Part shown: one piece after another, positions 1 to 7,683 of the stretch
Position numbering within the stretch: position 1 is the stretch's first letter
Layout of the letters: each line of letters begins with the position of its first letter
Source of the DNA: Bacteroidales bacterium
Lineage (GTDB): Bacteria; Bacteroidota; Bacteroidia; Bacteroidales; Muribaculaceae
Assembly (NCBI GenBank): GCA_015061005.1
Contig: SUXJ01000001.1
Coordinates: 186,001 to 250,000, forward strand
Length of the DNA stretch: 64,000 bases
Direction: 5' to 3'
Notes under the pieces: model-generated
The model's database searches: none
What the model was told of the DNA's origin: nothing
What the model saw: the letters and a program-made list of their open reading frames with translations, nothing else
Program-made: the position numbers and the translations under genes

Positions 1-450
1 ACCCAAATGCCGGGCATGGATGCCGCCGGGAACTACGCCATGACATCTTCGAAGTTAAATACCAACGGCTGGGTAATGATGCTTTCCGTTCAAGTGCCGC
101 TATTCCATTGGGGAGAGGGATACAAGAAGGTGAAACATGCCCGCTTGGAAGCTAAAAATGCAGAACTCAACTTTGAACACACTACCCGCCAAATGGATCT
201 TCAAGTGCGCCAAGCTGCATCTAACGTACGCACCGGCCGGGCTCTCGTTCAGTCCGCTCAATCCGCTCTCAAACAGGCTGAAGCCGCTTTAGAGTCCACC
301 TCAACTTCCTACACCCTCGGTCTGGCATCAATCACCGACCTGCTCGATGCGCAAAGCCAATGGCACTCCGCTCGTGCCGACCTCATCGAAGCATACACGC
401 AACTGCGTATCAACATCATCGACTACCGAGCTGCAACAGCCACTCTTTAA
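1..450 (+). CDS. TolC-family outer membrane efflux protein, C-terminal part
   Basis: This is the last 149 or so codons of a gene that begins before the window; the frame is open from base 2 onward with no start needed. The visible part has the long amphipathic helices and the loop typical of the second half of a TolC/OEP monomer, with a VPLFHWG strand segment, Ala/Gln-rich coiled helices and a near-terminal TDLLDAQ motif seen in many outer membrane factors. Such proteins form the trimeric outer membrane channel of tripartite efflux or type I secretion systems. Partner genes, if any, would lie to the left of the window. A second, complete OMF lies at 23207 in an RND operon, so the two are separate systems. 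Confidence 0.85.
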   Translation, partial: TQMPGMDAAGNYAMTSSKLNTNGWVMMLSVQVPLFHWGEGYKKVKHARLEAKNAELNFEHTTRQMDLQVRQAASNVRTGRALVQSAQSALKQAEAALESTSTSYTLGLASITDLLDAQSQWHSARADLIEAYTQLRINIIDYRAATATL

Positions 451-458
451 TCTGAATC

Positions 459-992
459 ATGGAAAAATGGAAACTCCTCGAATCAGAATATCTGATTCAA
501 CGCCCGTGGCTCACGGCCAGATGCGACAAAGTGCAACTCCCCAACGGCACCATCCACGATGAATACTACGTCCTCGAATATCCTACATGGATTAACGTTA
601 TAGCCATTACCGATGAGGGAAAATACGTTATGGTCGAGCAATATCGCCACGGTCTGCAAGACGTCTTCACTGAAATTGTAGCCGGAGTAGTCGAATCAGG
701 CGAACCGCCTATCGAAGCTGCTAAACGAGAACTCCTCGAAGAAACCGGATTCGGCGGCGGAGAATGGTCGCTCAATGCCGTTCTGTCGGCAAACCCCGGC
801 AGCATGAACAACCTGACTTACTCATTCATTGCCAAAGGTGTCAAAAAACTCTGTGAACAACACCTCGACGAAACTGAAGACATCAACGTAAAACTTCTCT
901 CCGAGGACGAGGTCCGCCGAATGCTCCGAAACGACGAAATCAAACAAGCATTAATGGCTGCTCCCCTGCTCAAACACCTTGCCAACCTTTGA
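459..992 (+). CDS. Nudix hydrolase, ADP-sugar/nucleotide pyrophosphatase type
   Basis: This 177-residue protein carries a full Nudix box at about residues 75-97 (G-x5-E-x7-REL-x-EE-x-G), including the RELLEETGF core that binds Mg2+. The N-terminal strands before the box (WLTARCDKVQLPNG) and the overall length fit the ADP-ribose pyrophosphatase-like subgroup, which cleaves nucleoside diphosphate sugars to a sugar phosphate and NMP in the cytosol. The substrate cannot be told from sequence. It starts 8 bases after the TolC-like gene and may be co-transcribed with it, although a functional link is not obvious. Confidence 0.85.
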   Translation: MEKWKLLESEYLIQRPWLTARCDKVQLPNGTIHDEYYVLEYPTWINVIAITDEGKYVMVEQYRHGLQDVFTEIVAGVVESGEPPIEAAKRELLEETGFGGGEWSLNAVLSANPGSMNNLTYSFIAKGVKKLCEQHLDETEDINVKLLSEDEVRRMLRNDEIKQALMAAPLLKHLANL

Positions 993-1054
993 GCGCACTT
1001 TAAAAGTCCGTAAATTGAATTTTTTCTCCGGCAAGCACCCCATGCCCTGAATGT

Positions 1055-1138
1055 GGGCGTACCGCCCATATATAACACATCGATAGTCAACCCCGACGCA
1101 CCCGGTCGAGACGAGTCTCGACCCCACAATTTTTGTGG
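1055..1138. repeat. Cluster of three small palindromes (REP-like)
   Basis: Three short hairpins lie side by side in the gap after the Nudix gene. They are GGGCG/CGCCC (1055-1067), a 9-bp stem GGTCGAGAC/GTCTCGACC with a 2-base centre (1104-1123), and CCACAA/TTGTGG with a 3-base loop (1124-1138). The arrangement resembles repetitive extragenic palindromes; only one copy is visible in this window, so repetitive status is inferred. Confidence 0.4.
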
Positions 1139-1215
1139 AGCGTATTCTTAAAATGAGGGTCAGAATCACCGCCTAACGGACATTTTCAGCACTTTCCAAC
1201 CATGGACCACCAGTG

Positions 1216-1258
1216 TCAAGGCAATATTGTCCTAAATTTCAGGACAATATTGCCTTGA
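1216..1258. repeat. Perfect 18-bp inverted repeat
   Basis: The arms 1216-1233 and 1241-1258 are exact reverse complements over 18 bp around a 7-base loop. There is no T-run after it on either strand, so it is not a classical terminator. It sits at the 5' break of the truncated gene that follows and may mark a rearrangement end or a small-element scar. Confidence 0.7.
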
Positions 1259-1832
1259 AGTTGTAAACACTCTGCCTCTTACAATTGGCGATGACCTTTA
1301 CGCAGCATTTGCAGCAGACGTCGAAGTAGTGATTCCCGAAAGCCTTACCGTTTATCGTGCTCATCAAGTTAAAAACAGCAATCTTGAAATCTACAAGATA
1401 ACCGGAACTATCCCGGCTAATACTCCTGTAATAGTTGAAGCGGAAACTGCCGGAACTTACAATTTCGAAATTGCGACCGAGGAAGCGGTAGCTCTTGCAG
1501 AAGAAGCTGCAACTCCCGTTCTCGTAACCACCACAGCTGCAATTGCCCTTCCCGAAGGTGCATACACTCTGCAAGTACAAGACGGAGTGGCCGGCATGTA
1601 TCCTGCCGAAGCAACAGCTACAGTAAAAAGCTTCAGCGCGTATATGCCTGCTGAAATTGCTGCCGGTATCGCAGGCTACACTCTCAAGAAAGTTGATGAT
1701 CCCACCGGCATTGAAGAAATCGCAGTTGAGTCTGAAAAGGTGCAGGGCATCTATGACCTTCAGGGTCGTCGCCTGAGCGCACCCGTTAAGGGCATCAACA
1801 TCATCAACGGCAAAAAAGTATTGGTTAAGTAA
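1236..1832 (+). pseudogene. 5'-truncated secreted surface protein with type IX-like C-terminal tail
   Basis: The frame is open from about 1236 but has no ATG near its beginning and no signal peptide; a stop lies at 1233-1235. The readable 198 codons look like the end of a large Bacteroidales surface protein: beta-rich sandwich sequence, then a tail with YDLQGRRL, a Gly-Ile turn and a terminal KKVLVK. This tail type is used in outer-membrane sorting or anchoring. A GTG at 1329 could in principle start a 167-residue protein, but it would cut through a beta domain and have no export signal. I read it as the remnant of a longer gene whose 5' part has been lost, with the 18-bp inverted repeat at the breakpoint. 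Confidence 0.6.
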
Positions 1833-1862
1833 TTAACCGATTTAGATTGATAAGTATTGGGA

Positions 1863-1893
1863 AACGGCTGCCCGCGAGGGTCGCCGTTTTTTT
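1863..1893 (+). terminator. Rho-independent terminator
   Basis: An interrupted GC-rich hairpin (AACGGC paired with GCCGTT and an inner CCC/GGG pair) is followed by a run of seven T's. It lies about 30 bases after the stop of the truncated surface-protein remnant. Confidence 0.8.
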
Positions 1894-1979
1894 CATGCCT
1901 CCTCGCGACTAATTTCGAGGTGGACTTCACATTCACCGCCCCAATGAAAGCTGCGACACCCTGCTCCACTCTCCACTAA

Positions 1980-2011
1980 TTTGCGCATCTCGCGGATTTT
2001 GTGTAACTTTG
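1980..2011 (+). promoter_or_regulatory. Bacteroidetes-type promoter for the CotH operon
   Basis: TTTG at 1980-1983 and TAACTTTG at 2004-2011, 20 bases apart, match the Bacteroidetes -33/-7 consensus. The predicted start, near 2017, gives a leader of about 50 bases before the ATG at 2068. Confidence 0.7.
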
Positions 2012-2067
2012 AAGCGTAAAAAAATAATGCTTTGTTCACAAAATCAACCTCAACTAAATCTCCTATC

Positions 2068-2583
2068 ATGAAGACTTCACTCAAGAAGCTCTTTGCGACA
2101 TTCATCATCGGAGCGTTCTGCGTGTGTGGTCAAGCTGCCACACCAACCACATTTAACGTCGTGAATATCAATCGCGTTGACGGTGAAATCGAACGATTGC
2201 TCATCGATGCCAAGTTAGACATCTCACTGTCCGATGAAGGCACTCTGCTGTTGGTTCATCCTGAAATCACCGTTGAATATCAACTTAGCGAGGTTGAGAC
2301 CATCACCTTTGACCGCGATGACACATTCACCGGGCTATACGAGGGTGACCACCAAAGCGGCATCAACGCCCCCGAAATAGCTGAGGAAGAAACCGTTATC
2401 AGTGTATACACCGAGGAAATCAGAGTTAGTGGGGGTAAAGACATCGTGCTCTACGACCTCAAAGGAGTAATAGTGGCAACCAGCAAGGCGGAAGGCGGAG
2501 TTGCCGTTTTATCCACCGCTTCGCTTCCCGAAGGCATCTATATCGTTAAAGCCGGAAATTCAACTCTAAAAATAAAACTATAA
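2068..2583 (+). CDS. Small secreted protein with type IX-like C-terminal tail, first gene of CotH operon
   Basis: I chose the ATG at 2068 because it gives a clean signal peptide (MKTSLKKLF, a hydrophobic run, then GQAATP) and lies downstream of a good promoter; an in-frame start at 2032 would fall too close to it. The mature protein, about 150 residues, has a beta-rich N-terminal part and ends in a tail with VLYDLKGVIV, LPEGIYIVKAG and LKIKL, like other sorted or surface-attached Bacteroidales proteins here (1236, 4369, 10098, 36835). No catalytic motif is visible. It is 5 bases upstream of a CotH kinase gene, so it may be an adaptor or substrate of that protein; this is inferred from position only. 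Confidence 0.75.
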   Translation: MKTSLKKLFATFIIGAFCVCGQAATPTTFNVVNINRVDGEIERLLIDAKLDISLSDEGTLLLVHPEITVEYQLSEVETITFDRDDTFTGLYEGDHQSGINAPEIAEEETVISVYTEEIRVSGGKDIVLYDLKGVIVATSKAEGGVAVLSTASLPEGIYIVKAGNSTLKIKL

Positions 2584-2588
2584 GCGCC

Positions 2589-4337
2589 ATGAGACTACGC
2601 AACCTTTTCCTGTTCGCGCTCATCAGCGCCATGTCTGCAAACCTGACGGCACAAGACCCTTGGATCCACGTTTACTGCATCGACAAGACGAATATCGACA
2701 AAGATGACCCGAACAACTTTGGCGGTACAGGTCAATTTTATTCAGTGCCTCTGAGCGAAGTTGACAGCACCCGCTTCAGCAAGTCATCGTCAACGGCAAC
2801 TCGCTTCAATCGCTTCCGCGTTAACAGTACGAGCCATAAGTACAACATTGCCATGAGCAATATAAAGTACATAAAAATCGGCCCTAACGTTCCGACAATC
2901 CGCATCAACATCACCGATGACCCGACACTGAAAGAGGTGGAAAGCAAGGAAGAATATCTGAGCGCAACCCTGTCGGTCGATGGTGCCGGACTTTTTGAAA
3001 ATTTCGACGAAAGCATTCAAATTCGCGGACGCGGCAACTCAACGTGGGGCTATCCCAAAAAAGCATACCGACTGAAACTCCCCTCAAAAGCATCTATCTG
3101 CGGATTCCGCAAGGCGAAAAATTACGTGCTCCTTGCCAACTACATTGATCCCTCAATGATGCGCTCGGCAGTGGCCTCCATGGCTGCGCAATATGTGGGC
3201 ATGCCTTACCCTACTCACTCTCAACCGGTCGATGTCTATTTCAACAACATTTACAAAGGGTCTTATACTCTGACCGAAAAAGTGGGCATCAACAATGGCT
3301 CGGTCGATATTCCCTCAGCCGATGAACCAAACTCAATCCTTTTTGAATTAGACACCAACTATGATGAAGACTTGCGCGATTGCTCGCAACACTTCTTACT
3401 GCCGGTAAACATCAAAGACCCGGATGCTCCGGAAGATGCAGATGCTGCCAAAACATGGCTCAAAGACTGGATGGCAGATTTCAATGAAATGGAAAATGCC
3501 GTGAAACTCGGCTCCGACATCAGTGAATATATTGACTACGATGATTTGGCGCGTTTCCTCCTCGTGTTCAACCTCGCAGCCAACCAAGAGCTAAATCACC
3601 CCAAGAGCATCTTCCTCTACAAAGTGAAAGGCGATAAATACCATTTCGGTCCCTGCTGGGACTTCGACTGGGCCTATGGCTACAGCCCGACATATCGCCG
3701 CGCGGAACCCGGCTCGCAAATCGACGAAGAAACGGCGCAGCAAATGATTGCCGACATCAAACAATACATTGCCGACAATGGCATTCGTCAATATGAATAC
3801 TTCGAATATAACGGCGAATATTACGTTTGGTTTGGCGATAACATATTTGCTCACGAACAACCTGACGGGAGCATGAACTTCAGTTGGCCCTACGGAAGCA
3901 TAAAATATCTGCCCTCCTATGAAAACTTCTTGCTCGGACATGGCAGCAACAATCAAAACACTGAAGACGGAATGGGCAATGGCGGCGAGTTCTTCATGTC
4001 TATCATCATGGATAATCCTGAGTTCATGGAAGTCTATAAATCGGTGTGGGAAGATTTCAAAACCCGACTCCCAGAGTTCTGGGCTGACTTCGAAGCCTAT
4101 GCCGCAAGCCTTGAACCTACTGCTGCGCGCAACTCAACAGTGTGGGCCAACGCTTACAGTGCGGTAGTTGACCATGAATTTGCCGCTGATTTTGACGAGA
4201 CCACTGCCGGAGCGATCCAAATTCTGCGCACATGGTTGGAAAAACGCCTCGAAATTATGGACCGTGAGGATTTAAACTTCGGACTCTATGACCCGAACAC
4301 AACCTACGTGCGCGGCACCGTCCACGGAATGAAATAA
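2589..4337 (+). CDS. Secreted CotH-family protein kinase-like protein (first copy)
   Basis: The 582-residue product begins with a signal peptide ending near TAQDP. It then has the CotH landmarks: IRGRGNSTWG, a PKKAYRLKL strand, NYIDPSMMR, DVYFNNIYKGSYTLTEKV, and the aspartate-rich WDFDWAYGY motif. CotH proteins, first known from Bacillus spore coats, are atypical extracytoplasmic Ser/Thr kinases; their role in Bacteroidales is not established. Compared with the second copy at 5749, this one carries an insert of about 50 residues between the WDFDWAYGY motif and the PSYEN-LLGHG segment. It lacks a type IX-like tail. It is part of a four-gene operon with two small tail-bearing secreted proteins. 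Confidence 0.9.
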   Translation: MRLRNLFLFALISAMSANLTAQDPWIHVYCIDKTNIDKDDPNNFGGTGQFYSVPLSEVDSTRFSKSSSTATRFNRFRVNSTSHKYNIAMSNIKYIKIGPNVPTIRINITDDPTLKEVESKEEYLSATLSVDGAGLFENFDESIQIRGRGNSTWGYPKKAYRLKLPSKASICGFRKAKNYVLLANYIDPSMMRSAVASMAAQYVGMPYPTHSQPVDVYFNNIYKGSYTLTEKVGINNGSVDIPSADEPNSILFELDTNYDEDLRDCSQHFLLPVNIKDPDAPEDADAAKTWLKDWMADFNEMENAVKLGSDISEYIDYDDLARFLLVFNLAANQELNHPKSIFLYKVKGDKYHFGPCWDFDWAYGYSPTYRRAEPGSQIDEETAQQMIADIKQYIADNGIRQYEYFEYNGEYYVWFGDNIFAHEQPDGSMNFSWPYGSIKYLPSYENFLLGHGSNNQNTEDGMGNGGEFFMSIIMDNPEFMEVYKSVWEDFKTRLPEFWADFEAYAASLEPTAARNSTVWANAYSAVVDHEFAADFDETTAGAIQILRTWLEKRLEIMDREDLNFGLYDPNTTYVRGTVHGMK

Positions 4338-4368
4338 TCAACAGACTCCCCCTTTCGCACTTTTTGCA

Positions 4369-5745
4369 ATGAAAAAAATCACAGCTATACTATTCGCTTG
4401 GCTATGCACAAACTTACTCCTCTCAGCATCAGACACTGAATATCTGAACCGAGATGGATGGACATGGTTATCTTCATCAATATGCGAACCGGAGCAAGAC
4501 ATTACCGGACTTGAAGGATTATATGATGGAGAAAGCTCCACGTGTTGGCACACAAACTATCATGCGGCATCCGGCACTCCGGAACGCACCAATCCTCATT
4601 GGATTATGATTGACCGAGGCACCGACGCCACGCCTTTCTACGGAATATCTTACCTGCCGCGCCAATCTCAACTCAACACCCACTGCTTCCAATACATGGT
4701 TTATTTCAGAGACGAGGATATGAGCGACACTCCCGCCACTTCCGTTGACGACATCAAGGCCATACTTGGCGAACCTGACTTGGAAGGCCTATGGGAACAA
4801 AACTATAATGAGAAATTAGCGACCACAAGCAAAGCATCAACCGCTCGCTACGTCCTCTTTGTAAACGCGGCATCTTACTCGTCTAATTCCGCAGCATGCG
4901 CCGAGTTTAACCTCTTGGCACACAAACAGGCAATCCCCGGAATACCCAATGCCGTAAAAATCACTCCGATTGACGGCTCGGAACCTCACCGCATTGCCAT
5001 TGACGGCACCAATCTCAACATATCAATGGCCGGCTCATATATTCACATGTCAAATTCCGGCATAACCATTGAATACACACCCGAAGAAGTATCATATTTT
5101 TCTTTCGAACAATACACGTTCGACGAAAACACATACTACGTTGGTTCTAAATCCGACATCTACGATAATCCTTTTGAAATGATAGCCACACCTGCCGCCG
5201 GCGATGTCACTGAACTAACTGAAATCTCATTCACTTCAGCCTTAGGCGCCTTGCCCGCTGTAAACCCTTCGGCAACTGGCAACGTCACGCTTCGTCGAGG
5301 CAGACTCGCTCGCCGCACTATATCACCGGCTCGTATGCCTAACTATGCCACCGAAAACGCCTACGTTATAGGGAATCTTACCGACACTGTTCCCGGAGAA
5401 TATACTCTGACAATTCCCGAAGGCTTCTTCATTGACGCCGCCGGATGCCGAAATAGGGAGCTCATCGTTGTGTGGAATCTGCTCGAACAGAAAGAACCGG
5501 AAGTTGACGCCATAGAAGAAGTAACAACCGACTGCCCGACCATTACGTTCCGCCGTGATGGCAACGACCTGATAGTCGGCGGAATCACCCTCAGCCAATA
5601 CGTCACTCTGACTAATTTGTCAGGCATAATCATGGCAAAAGTTCCCGTATCGGGCCACGGAATCGCAATTATTCCATTGGAATCACTGGTCCATGGAGTA
5701 TATCTGCTAAACGCAAACAATAAAACTATCAAACTGACCATCTAA
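4369..5745 (+). CDS. Secreted discoidin-like (F5/8 type C) domain protein with C-terminal tail
   Basis: A signal peptide (MKKITAILFAWLCTNLLLSAS) precedes a region with the pattern of an F5/8 type C fold at about residues 20-185: LYDGESSTCWHTNY, then HWIMIDRG, and a YVLFVNAAS strand. Such domains bind carbohydrate or cell-surface ligands. A middle part with Ig-like strands follows, and the end carries a type IX-like tail (GVYLLNANNKTIKLTI). It lies 31 bases after one CotH gene and 3 bases before the other, which suggests one transcript. The likely role is surface binding or targeting for the CotH pair; this is inference. Confidence 0.75.
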   Translation: MKKITAILFAWLCTNLLLSASDTEYLNRDGWTWLSSSICEPEQDITGLEGLYDGESSTCWHTNYHAASGTPERTNPHWIMIDRGTDATPFYGISYLPRQSQLNTHCFQYMVYFRDEDMSDTPATSVDDIKAILGEPDLEGLWEQNYNEKLATTSKASTARYVLFVNAASYSSNSAACAEFNLLAHKQAIPGIPNAVKITPIDGSEPHRIAIDGTNLNISMAGSYIHMSNSGITIEYTPEEVSYFSFEQYTFDENTYYVGSKSDIYDNPFEMIATPAAGDVTELTEISFTSALGALPAVNPSATGNVTLRRGRLARRTISPARMPNYATENAYVIGNLTDTVPGEYTLTIPEGFFIDAAGCRNRELIVVWNLLEQKEPEVDAIEEVTTDCPTITFRRDGNDLIVGGITLSQYVTLTNLSGIIMAKVPVSGHGIAIIPLESLVHGVYLLNANNKTIKLTI

Positions 5746-5748
5746 GCC

Positions 5749-7218
5749 ATGAAAAGATTTCGCATAGCAGCGGCATTAACCATTCTCGCCGCATCAGCCT
5801 TATCCCTTGGCGCACAAAGCCCTTGGCTTCACCTGTATTATCCCAATGGCATGGATTATCAAGGATGGGACATGTCGGAAATCCTTGACATTACATTTGA
5901 TGAAGAATCCGGGAAAATGACCGTTAACGTATTGAACGATAAGGGAGAGAGCGTACCCGTTGAATGCGAAATGACGTCTATATCGCAATTTCGCATCGGA
6001 CCTAACGTTCCGGCAATTCGCGTCGTAACGACCGAATATTATACGGAAATCCCATCTAAAGAATATTACCTCGACGGCACATTCACTCTCGAAGGGCGTG
6101 GCGCTCAAGAAGACTTCACCTATCCGGTGCAGATTCGCGGACGAGGGAACTCTACTTGGGGCTACTCAAAAAAGCCCTATCGCTTGAAATTTGATTCAAA
6201 GCAACGCGTTTTGCTCCCTAAAAAAGCAAAAAGTTTCGTCTTGTTGGCAAACTATATCGACCCCTCGATGATGCGCAACTTCGCCGCATTCAAATTCGGA
6301 CAAATCATCGAAATGCCCCACATGCACCATGCATATCCCGTTGATGTCTATTTCAACGATATATACAAAGGCTCATACACTCTGACCGGGCAGGTCGGAT
6401 TCAACAACGGCTCGGTAGATCTCACCGATGAAGAGGAAGCAAACTCCATAATGTTTGAACTTGACTCATACGAGAGCACCGACGAAGACGAATATCCCTT
6501 TGATTCCGAATACTTTAACAGCGACTACGGTTACTACCTCCCCGTTCGAGTGAAAGACCCCGATGCGCCCGAAGGTGAAGCCGAAAGAGAAGCATGGCTG
6601 ACAAAATGGCGCGATGACTTCAACAAGTTTATGACGATTATTGACCGTGGGAATGTTGATGAAATATACGCTGCCTGCGACTTGGAGTCCTTGGTACGCT
6701 ATATCATGGTGGCCAATATTGCCTGCAATCAAGAGCTCAACCACCCCAAGAGCGTATTCCTCTACAAAACCGATGGTGGAAAATATATGTTTGGTCCCTG
6801 CTGGGACTTCGACTGGGCTTATGGCTATGAACCCACCTACAAAAAAGGACAAAATTCTTATTGGGGTTGGGGCGACACTTCTTACCCGAGCTACGAAAAT
6901 CCGCTGCTCGGTCACGGTCGCAGTGACGGCGATGGCGGAGCTTTCTTCTATGCGCTGTGTAGCAATGAAGTATTCATCAACCGATTCCGCGAAGTTTGGA
7001 ACGATTTCTATCAGAACCGTCAAGCTCAATTCTGGCAAGCATTCGATGAATATGCCGAAATGTTGCGCCCGTCAGCCAATCTGCAAGGACTCAGCCGTTC
7101 ATCATATATGAAATATGATTCAAACGTTGAAAGCCTGCGCACTTGGATTCAGAATCGATTCGACTACATCAACACCGACCCCAACATGGGATTATGGGAA
7201 GACGGCACTCTTGAATAA
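5749..7218 (+). CDS. Secreted CotH-family protein kinase-like protein (second copy)
   Basis: This is a 489-residue paralogue of the protein at 2589, with the same order of motifs: a signal peptide ending in SLGAQ, PWLHLYYPNG, IGPNVPAIRV, IRGRGNSTWGY, NYIDPSMMRN, DVYFNDIYKGSYTL, FELDS, and WDFDWAYGY. It is shorter because it lacks the insert after WDFDWAYGY. Two CotH copies in one operon, separated by a discoidin-like protein, suggest a duplicated module with diverged targets. Its TAA stop abuts the stop codon of the convergent CYTH gene with no spacer. Confidence 0.9.
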   Translation: MKRFRIAAALTILAASALSLGAQSPWLHLYYPNGMDYQGWDMSEILDITFDEESGKMTVNVLNDKGESVPVECEMTSISQFRIGPNVPAIRVVTTEYYTEIPSKEYYLDGTFTLEGRGAQEDFTYPVQIRGRGNSTWGYSKKPYRLKFDSKQRVLLPKKAKSFVLLANYIDPSMMRNFAAFKFGQIIEMPHMHHAYPVDVYFNDIYKGSYTLTGQVGFNNGSVDLTDEEEANSIMFELDSYESTDEDEYPFDSEYFNSDYGYYLPVRVKDPDAPEGEAEREAWLTKWRDDFNKFMTIIDRGNVDEIYAACDLESLVRYIMVANIACNQELNHPKSVFLYKTDGGKYMFGPCWDFDWAYGYEPTYKKGQNSYWGWGDTSYPSYENPLLGHGRSDGDGGAFFYALCSNEVFINRFREVWNDFYQNRQAQFWQAFDEYAEMLRPSANLQGLSRSSYMKYDSNVESLRTWIQNRFDYINTDPNMGLWEDGTLE

Positions 7219-7671
7219 TCAGCCCCGAGCAATATTTGAATTATAATAACGCGAATCGCCCGTTACTTCTTCGGCTACCCAGTCAGGAAATACGAGCGAT
7301 TCGTTGCATTCCTTTAGCTCCACCTCTGCAAGAACCATTGAGACCGGTTGGGTAAACACATCTATCTCCCATATATGACCCTCATAAGCTGCCAAATAGC
7401 GCGTCTTATCTATTATCGGAGTTACACTCAAATCTATTAACTCGCGGGCCTCGGATACCGGAATTTCATACTCCCATTCTCCTCTCTCCGCACCGTTACT
7501 CCTGCTCTTAACCGTTATAAACCCTTGAGTTCCGCGTATGCGCACTCTTACCGTGGTATCAGGATTGGTCGATAAATAACCTTGCATTATGCGAACCGAA
7601 CTTGTTGACGCCGCAATTGCGGCGTCAACATCGGCTACCAAAAACTTTCGTTCAATTTCCTTACCCATCAC
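7219..7671 (-). CDS. CYTH-domain protein (triphosphate tunnel metalloenzyme family)
   Basis: The N-terminus has the family signature ExExK (EIERK, within the first ten residues), followed by RIMQGYLS and TVRVRIRG strands and GFITVKSR, as in short bacterial CYTH proteins of about 150 residues. These enzymes bind a triphosphate and Mg2+ inside a beta-tunnel; many bacterial members act as inorganic triphosphatases, but the exact substrate is unknown here. It lies 12 bases downstream of the PBP gene on the same strand and is probably the last gene of that transcript. Either of two adjacent Met codons could be the start. Confidence 0.85.
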   Translation of the reverse strand: MMGKEIERKFLVADVDAAIAASTSSVRIMQGYLSTNPDTTVRVRIRGTQGFITVKSRSNGAERGEWEYEIPVSEARELIDLSVTPIIDKTRYLAAYEGHIWEIDVFTQPVSMVLAEVELKECNESLVFPDWVAEEVTGDSRYYNSNIARG

Positions 7672-7683
7672 TCAAACAGAGTG

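Noticed and set aside
6466..7038. 190-codon open frame opposite the second CotH gene
   Set aside because: It is antisense to conserved CotH motifs and has no recognisable domain or start context.
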